Assembly (NCBI GenBank): GCA_014904845.1
Contig: MU119206.1
Location: forward strand, 744,001 to 808,000
Source: Acephala macrosclerotiorum
Lineage: Eukaryota > Ascomycota > Leotiomycetes > Helotiales > Mollisiaceae
Reading direction: 5' to 3'
Length of the DNA stretch: 64,000 bases
Shown piece after piece: positions 59,885-64,000 of the stretch (position 1 is the first letter of the stretch; each line of letters begins with the position of its first letter). Made by a program: the position numbers and the translations under genes. Below the pieces are notes generated by a model that worked only from the letters and a program-made list of their open reading frames with translations, made no database searches and was not told the DNA's origin.

Positions 59885-62599
59885 TCATGCAGCACTCGGC
59901 TGTTCAGGTGGACTGTCGGTGCTCTCCGTTGGGAATGGTGGTGGCGCACTCTTCCCTGCGCCGCCAAAGTACTTCATGAAATCCTTGTTCTCATCAAATG
60001 GTCTCGGTCCCAGTAAGCGAACCATATCATTCCTATCCAACACCTCCTTAGCCAACAGCTCCTCAGCGACAATGCCAACTTCCTTCTTCTTTTCCGTAAG
60101 AAGGTCTTTGCATTGTTTGTATGCCTCGTCGATTATCCGTCTGACTTCGGAATCGATGGTTTGAGCTGTCAACTCAGCGAATGGCTTATGGAGTTTGTTT
60201 TCGTTGTCTTCGAAGTGAAGGGGACCGAGCTTCTTGCTCATTCCCCATTTGGTGACCATGGCTGTCGCTAATCTGGTGACTTTGTTGAAATCGTCCGAAG
60301 CGCCAGATGTCACGGTCTCGAAGTGAAGTTCTTCGGAAATACGGCCACCAAGAGTCATGGCCATACGGTCCATAAGCTGGTTGACGTTCATGAGGTAAGT
60401 ATCTCCTGCTGGGAGGTACTGGGCGTATCCGAGAGCGCCTTGGCCTCGGGGGATGATGGAGACTTTGAGGAGAGGGTCGGCGTATTTGAAGTACCAACCA
60501 CAGATGGCGTGGCCGGCCTCGTGGTAGGCGACAGTCTTCTTTTCTTCGGGTGAGAGAACAAGGGACTTCTTCTCAAGACCACCGATGACACGCTCAATAG
60601 CTTGTTCGAAGTGGATCATCTCAACTGACTTGGCGCTTGTTCGAGCAGCTAACAAATATTAGTACAGACCAGTGTGAGATGAGAAGGAGTAACTACCGAT
60701 CAATGCAGCTTCGTTGACACAGTTGGCAATATCAGCACCAGAGAAGCCGGGGGTGAGGGCCGAAAGTCGTCCAGTCAAGTACTGGAGATCCTCGTTCGTT
60801 ACGATCTTCTTTAAGTGCACTATGAAAATCTGCTTTCGGCCCTCCATCGTCGGTCGGTCGATGGAAATATGTCTATCAAAACGACCAGGACGCATAAGTG
60901 CCTTGTCAAGCACATCCGGCCTGTTTGTACCAGCAAGCACGACGACCTGCTCGGTAGTGTTGAAACCATCCATCTCAGTCAAGATCTGATTGAGCGTAGC
61001 TTCTCTCTCATCGTTGCCACCACCGAATGAACCGGACTTTCCACGAGCCTTTCCAATTGCATCAATTTCATCGATGAAAATGATACATGGCGTGTTCTTC
61101 CTTGCCATAGCGAAAAGATCTCGTACTCGGGAAGCACCGACACCAACGAACATTTCCACGAATTCGGAACCGCTGACGCTAAAGAAAGGAACTTGAGACT
61201 CGCCAGCAGTTGCCTTCGCTAACAATGTCTTACCCGTTCCAGGAGGTCCGGAAAGAATGGCACCTCTTGGAATCTTAGCACCAAGTCGCTGGAATTGGTC
61301 AGGTGTCTTCAAGAAGGCAACGAACTCCATGATCTCAGCCTTTGCTTCGTCCATACCCGCAACATCGGCGAACTTGACCTTAACGTCTGTCTCGTGGTTG
61401 AATTGCTTAGCTCGACTCTTTCCCATGCCGAAGACTCCACTGGCACCACCACCTCCTCTGCCCGCCCGAGTAGTAAAGAAGTAGATAGCGCCAATGAACA
61501 GAAGTGTTGGTCCGAAGTTCATAAGCAAGCTCCAGCCATCTGTTTCCGCACCGACATAGTTGACGGGTATGCGCTCATTGCTGGGAATTCCAAGCTCATT
61601 TTGCGCCTCGTCCAACTTCCGTTCGAATGCCTCGACAGAGCCGATAGAGAAATAGTAGTGAAAGTTCGGGTTGACGGCCGGAGAATCAGGGAACACCGAC
61701 TGCGTAGCTTCGCGGTGTAAATCAACTCGAACCTTTCCTGCCGAGCTAACCGTCAACTTCTCAACCAACCCCTTATTCAAGAACGTAGTCTGGAACTCCT
61801 GGAACGTAATATCCCGCTTGCCCTCGCCTGGCATGACCATCCTGTAGAGCAGATATGACACAAAAGCCGATAGTATGAACGTGCTCATATCCAGCTTTAT
61901 CTCCCCACCAAACTTGAATTCCTTGTTGCTGTTGCCACTGCTCTTGCCCTTACTGCCAAATGGAGGCGGTGGTGGTGGGGATGCACCTCCATTATCATTC
62001 GACTTGAAATCTGTACTCTTTCCCTCCTGCTCTATTTCTCTCTCCGCTTGCTTCCTCGCCATTTGAGTCGTCAACCTCGTTAATTTCGCCGCAGTCGCAA
62101 GCGTCATCGGCTTCCCTCTAACCTCGTCCACCAACTCTCTCAATTCCTTCGGAATACCCTCTTTCTTGATATTCTCGAATGCTCGCTCAATGATCTCCAC
62201 TTGTCCCTTTGGCAGACCTTGCTTCAATGTAGACAGAAGATCCTCCATCATCTTCTCCTCCTCCGCCGTCATTTTACTCATATTGATATCTGCGGCAGGA
62301 GGTGTGCTGGACTCCTCAACCTTCTTGGACAGCGGCGAGTCGCCGTTGTAGAGATTCTCGGTTCCAATCGCAGGTTTAGTAGGTGGCACCGCACCACTCT
62401 TGTCCGTCACCTTGCCATTCTTCTTCTCGATATCCTTATCACTCTTTCCTTTCGAATACGCTCTCGCCTGCACAATCGCTATTCTCGAGCTCAATAATGG
62501 TCTATGATTCAATGCGCGGAGCTGTGTTCGTGTGGCGGCTTGAAGGGAAGATTTCGATATTCGAGCAAGATTGCTGGATTGTCGTAATATCGAGGACAT
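59885..62599 (-). CDS. afg3: Mitochondrial m-AAA protease subunit, Afg3/Yta10 type
   Basis: ATP-dependent zinc metalloprotease of the inner mitochondrial membrane, active toward the matrix (protein quality control, ribosomal bL32m maturation in relatives). Exons 60697-62599 and 59885-60648 on the minus strand give 888 aa. The ATG at 62599 opens a typical presequence ([20 protein letters not shown]). Then: two membrane spans ([38 protein letters not shown]), Walker [14 protein letters not shown], Walker [28 protein letters not shown], and after the 48-bp intron the zinc site [29 protein letters not shown] and [14 protein letters not shown] resemble Afg3/Yta10 more than Yta12. All catalytic residues are present. 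Confidence 0.95.
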
Positions 62600-63490
62600 A
62601 CTTGCTGCGGAAGAGGAGGATAATAGAGGGAGGGAGAGCCGCTGGTCCGTAATCGCAGTGACTGCTGTTGCTATCTCATTGGCAGAAGAAAGTGGTGTTG
62701 ACGTTCGGGACCCTGGAGGCAACTTGAGCTTCGTCGAGCAGTCATGATTATCGAAGCTAGCGCATTTTTCTTAACCCCGAGAGTCACGTGGTGGAGTCCA
62801 GTCGTGCAGGTGCAGATGCGCGACCAAAAGGAGAAGTTCGGACACAATAATTCAGGATCGTGGGGTTGAAAATTGACTAGTTTAAGTACTGTTGATCAGT
62901 ACTTACATCGAGTGTCGTTGTTCTGATACAGTTTGTGGAGCTCTCGAGGCAATTGAACTAAGACTCACTTACCATAGACAACCTTTGTCACAAATCACAG
63001 ATCATGATGCTTGAATGGTATATATATGTTAAAAAGGACTGCAAAGATATATATCTGTATCTGTAGATAGATAGCTAAGACCATGCTATGCAATCAATCA
63101 TATCGTCCAATCTCATCGCTCGTCAAATCCAGACTTTCAACCATTTCCTTCCTGTCCTCATTGCTCCTTCCCAAAGTTAAATGGAAGCCAGATCCCAAAA
63201 CGCCATCCACCATGAGTGTGGAAATGCATAAGTGATAAACTGACAATGGACGCATGACGGATGTCGAACGGATGTTGTGAGCCATACGAAAGTTGTATGC
63301 TCAAATCTGTCGCTCCATGCTTTTACAGTCGTTCGACTTCTACCAAGTCCTTGCTAAACAAACGCTAGTCTCCTATATTTGGAGTATCTGCAATGTAAGG
63401 AGGCATTTCTCATTCAGAAATAGCAGCCAGCGGGGCGATTCGAGCTGCAACAATGCTCTCTCGCACTCGCTTCTTCTCCTTGTCCTGTAG
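62600..63490. promoter_or_regulatory. Promoter of afg3-type gene and 3' flank of MAPKK gene
   Basis: 891 bp with no supported gene. The region near 62880-63070 is AT-rich; both neighbours are on the minus strand. Confidence 0.45.
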
Positions 63491-64000
63491 TCATTTCTCT
63501 TCCCAGCCCCACACTGTAGCTAGGAAGTGTGCCATATTGACACGCTTGGCACGCATTTCGATCATCCACGGATGCTCAAGCATCCGCCATGGCGAGGCAC
63601 GCCTTGATGGTTCTTTCTCGAGACTTGAATTTCTGTTAGTACTGCACTTCGCAGAGAGAAAAGGAAAGGAAACATACCAGCACTCAATGAAGTACTTGAA
63701 GTTGTCACTCCACTTAATGCCTGCCTCCGGCTCATCCTTCAGCTTTGGAATGGGCTGTCGGACAATATATGTCAGAAGATCGATCAACCCAGCTCGTGGC
63801 TGCATCTCTGTGCCATCTGCTGGGAATGGGAACCGGTGCTGTGCTACCTCTAGCAAGGTAACACCTGTAGACCAAACATCTGAAGTGATAGTGTAGGACT
63901 GGCCAGTAATACGCTCTGGCGCCATGTAGTATGAGGTACCGATGAACGTATTTGCATCTCCCTTCGTTCCGAACTCGCCGCTAACTCCGAAATCGCAAAG
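63491..64000 (-). CDS. mkk1: MAP kinase kinase of the cell-wall integrity pathway (partial)
   Basis: 3' part only; the gene continues past the window end. Exons 63678-64000 and 63491-63623, giving 151 aa of the C-lobe. Seen: [20 protein letters not shown] (DFG and activation loop), [58 protein letters not shown], and [22 protein letters not shown] across a 54-bp intron. This segment is diagnostic of fungal Mkk1/Mkk2 (upstream of the Slt2-type MAPK). The tail ends WGWEEK. Confidence 0.92.
   Translation of the reverse strand, partial: LCDFGVSGEFGTKGDANTFIGTSYYMAPERITGQSYTITSDVWSTGVTLLEVAQHRFPFPADGTEMQPRAGLIDLLTYIVRQPIPKLKDEPEAGIKWSDNFKYFIECWYVSFPFLSAKCSTNRNSSLEKEPSRRASPWRMLEHPWMIEMRAKRVNMAHFLATVWGWEEK

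Noticed and set aside
1..64000. tRNA, rRNA or CRISPR features
   Set aside because: No convincing cloverleaf, rRNA segment or spaced direct-repeat array seen by eye; a covariance scan was not possible.

Overview
The window is nuclear DNA of a filamentous ascomycete (Pezizomycotina). Genes carry short introns, mostly 45-75 bp, with GTAAGT/GTATGT-type donors and CTAAC/CTGAC branch sites. The housekeeping set, a Zn2Cys6 regulator, CBM1 and 2EXR proteins, an ankyrin NLR-like locus and a strongly C-to-T-decayed AT-rich block all fit. The style suggests Leotiomycetes, but that is an inference.

Left arm (about 0.9-26 kb) is a gene-dense conserved region: Fcf2 (rRNA processing), a decayed purine nucleoside phosphorylase, mitoribosomal uS10m, mitochondrial TrpRS, an ERG26-like 3-beta-HSD, Paf1, a BOR1-type anion transporter, a large alpha/beta hydrolase with a coiled coil, a Ser/Thr-rich single-pass membrane protein with a His-rich segment, a Zn2Cys6 regulator, and an SDR with a C-terminal hydrophobic segment. 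Most models could be spliced to the base from frame, splice consensus and family motifs.

Middle (about 26-58 kb) is accessory. It holds weak candidate membrane-protein genes, a 16-bp minisatellite running into a 180-base assembly gap, and an NLR-like locus. That locus is a SesB-type hydrolase followed by about 25 ankyrin repeats, with no nucleotide-binding domain between them. Next comes a roughly 14-kb extremely AT-rich block in which surviving cytosines lie almost only in CpG. Inside the block, two 208-bp direct repeats (LTR-like, TG...CA) bound two tandem, heavily mutated copies of one retroelement, with a truncated third LTR between them. Beyond it lie a protein built only of CBM1-like modules with an internal duplication and a lost splice acceptor, a 2EXR gene broken by a TGG-to-TAG-type stop next to an intact 2EXR paralogue, a TA-flanked MITE, and a small SANT/Myb-like protein.

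Right arm (about 59.9-64 kb) returns to conserved genes: an Afg3/Yta10-type m-AAA protease, and the 3' part of a cell-wall-integrity MAP kinase kinase (Mkk1/2 type) cut by the window end.

The layout is a conserved backbone interrupted by a transposon-rich compartment where fast-evolving families and pseudogenes collect. The most unusual items are the CpG-sparing hypermutation, the NTPase-less hydrolase-ankyrin locus and the CBM1-only gene.
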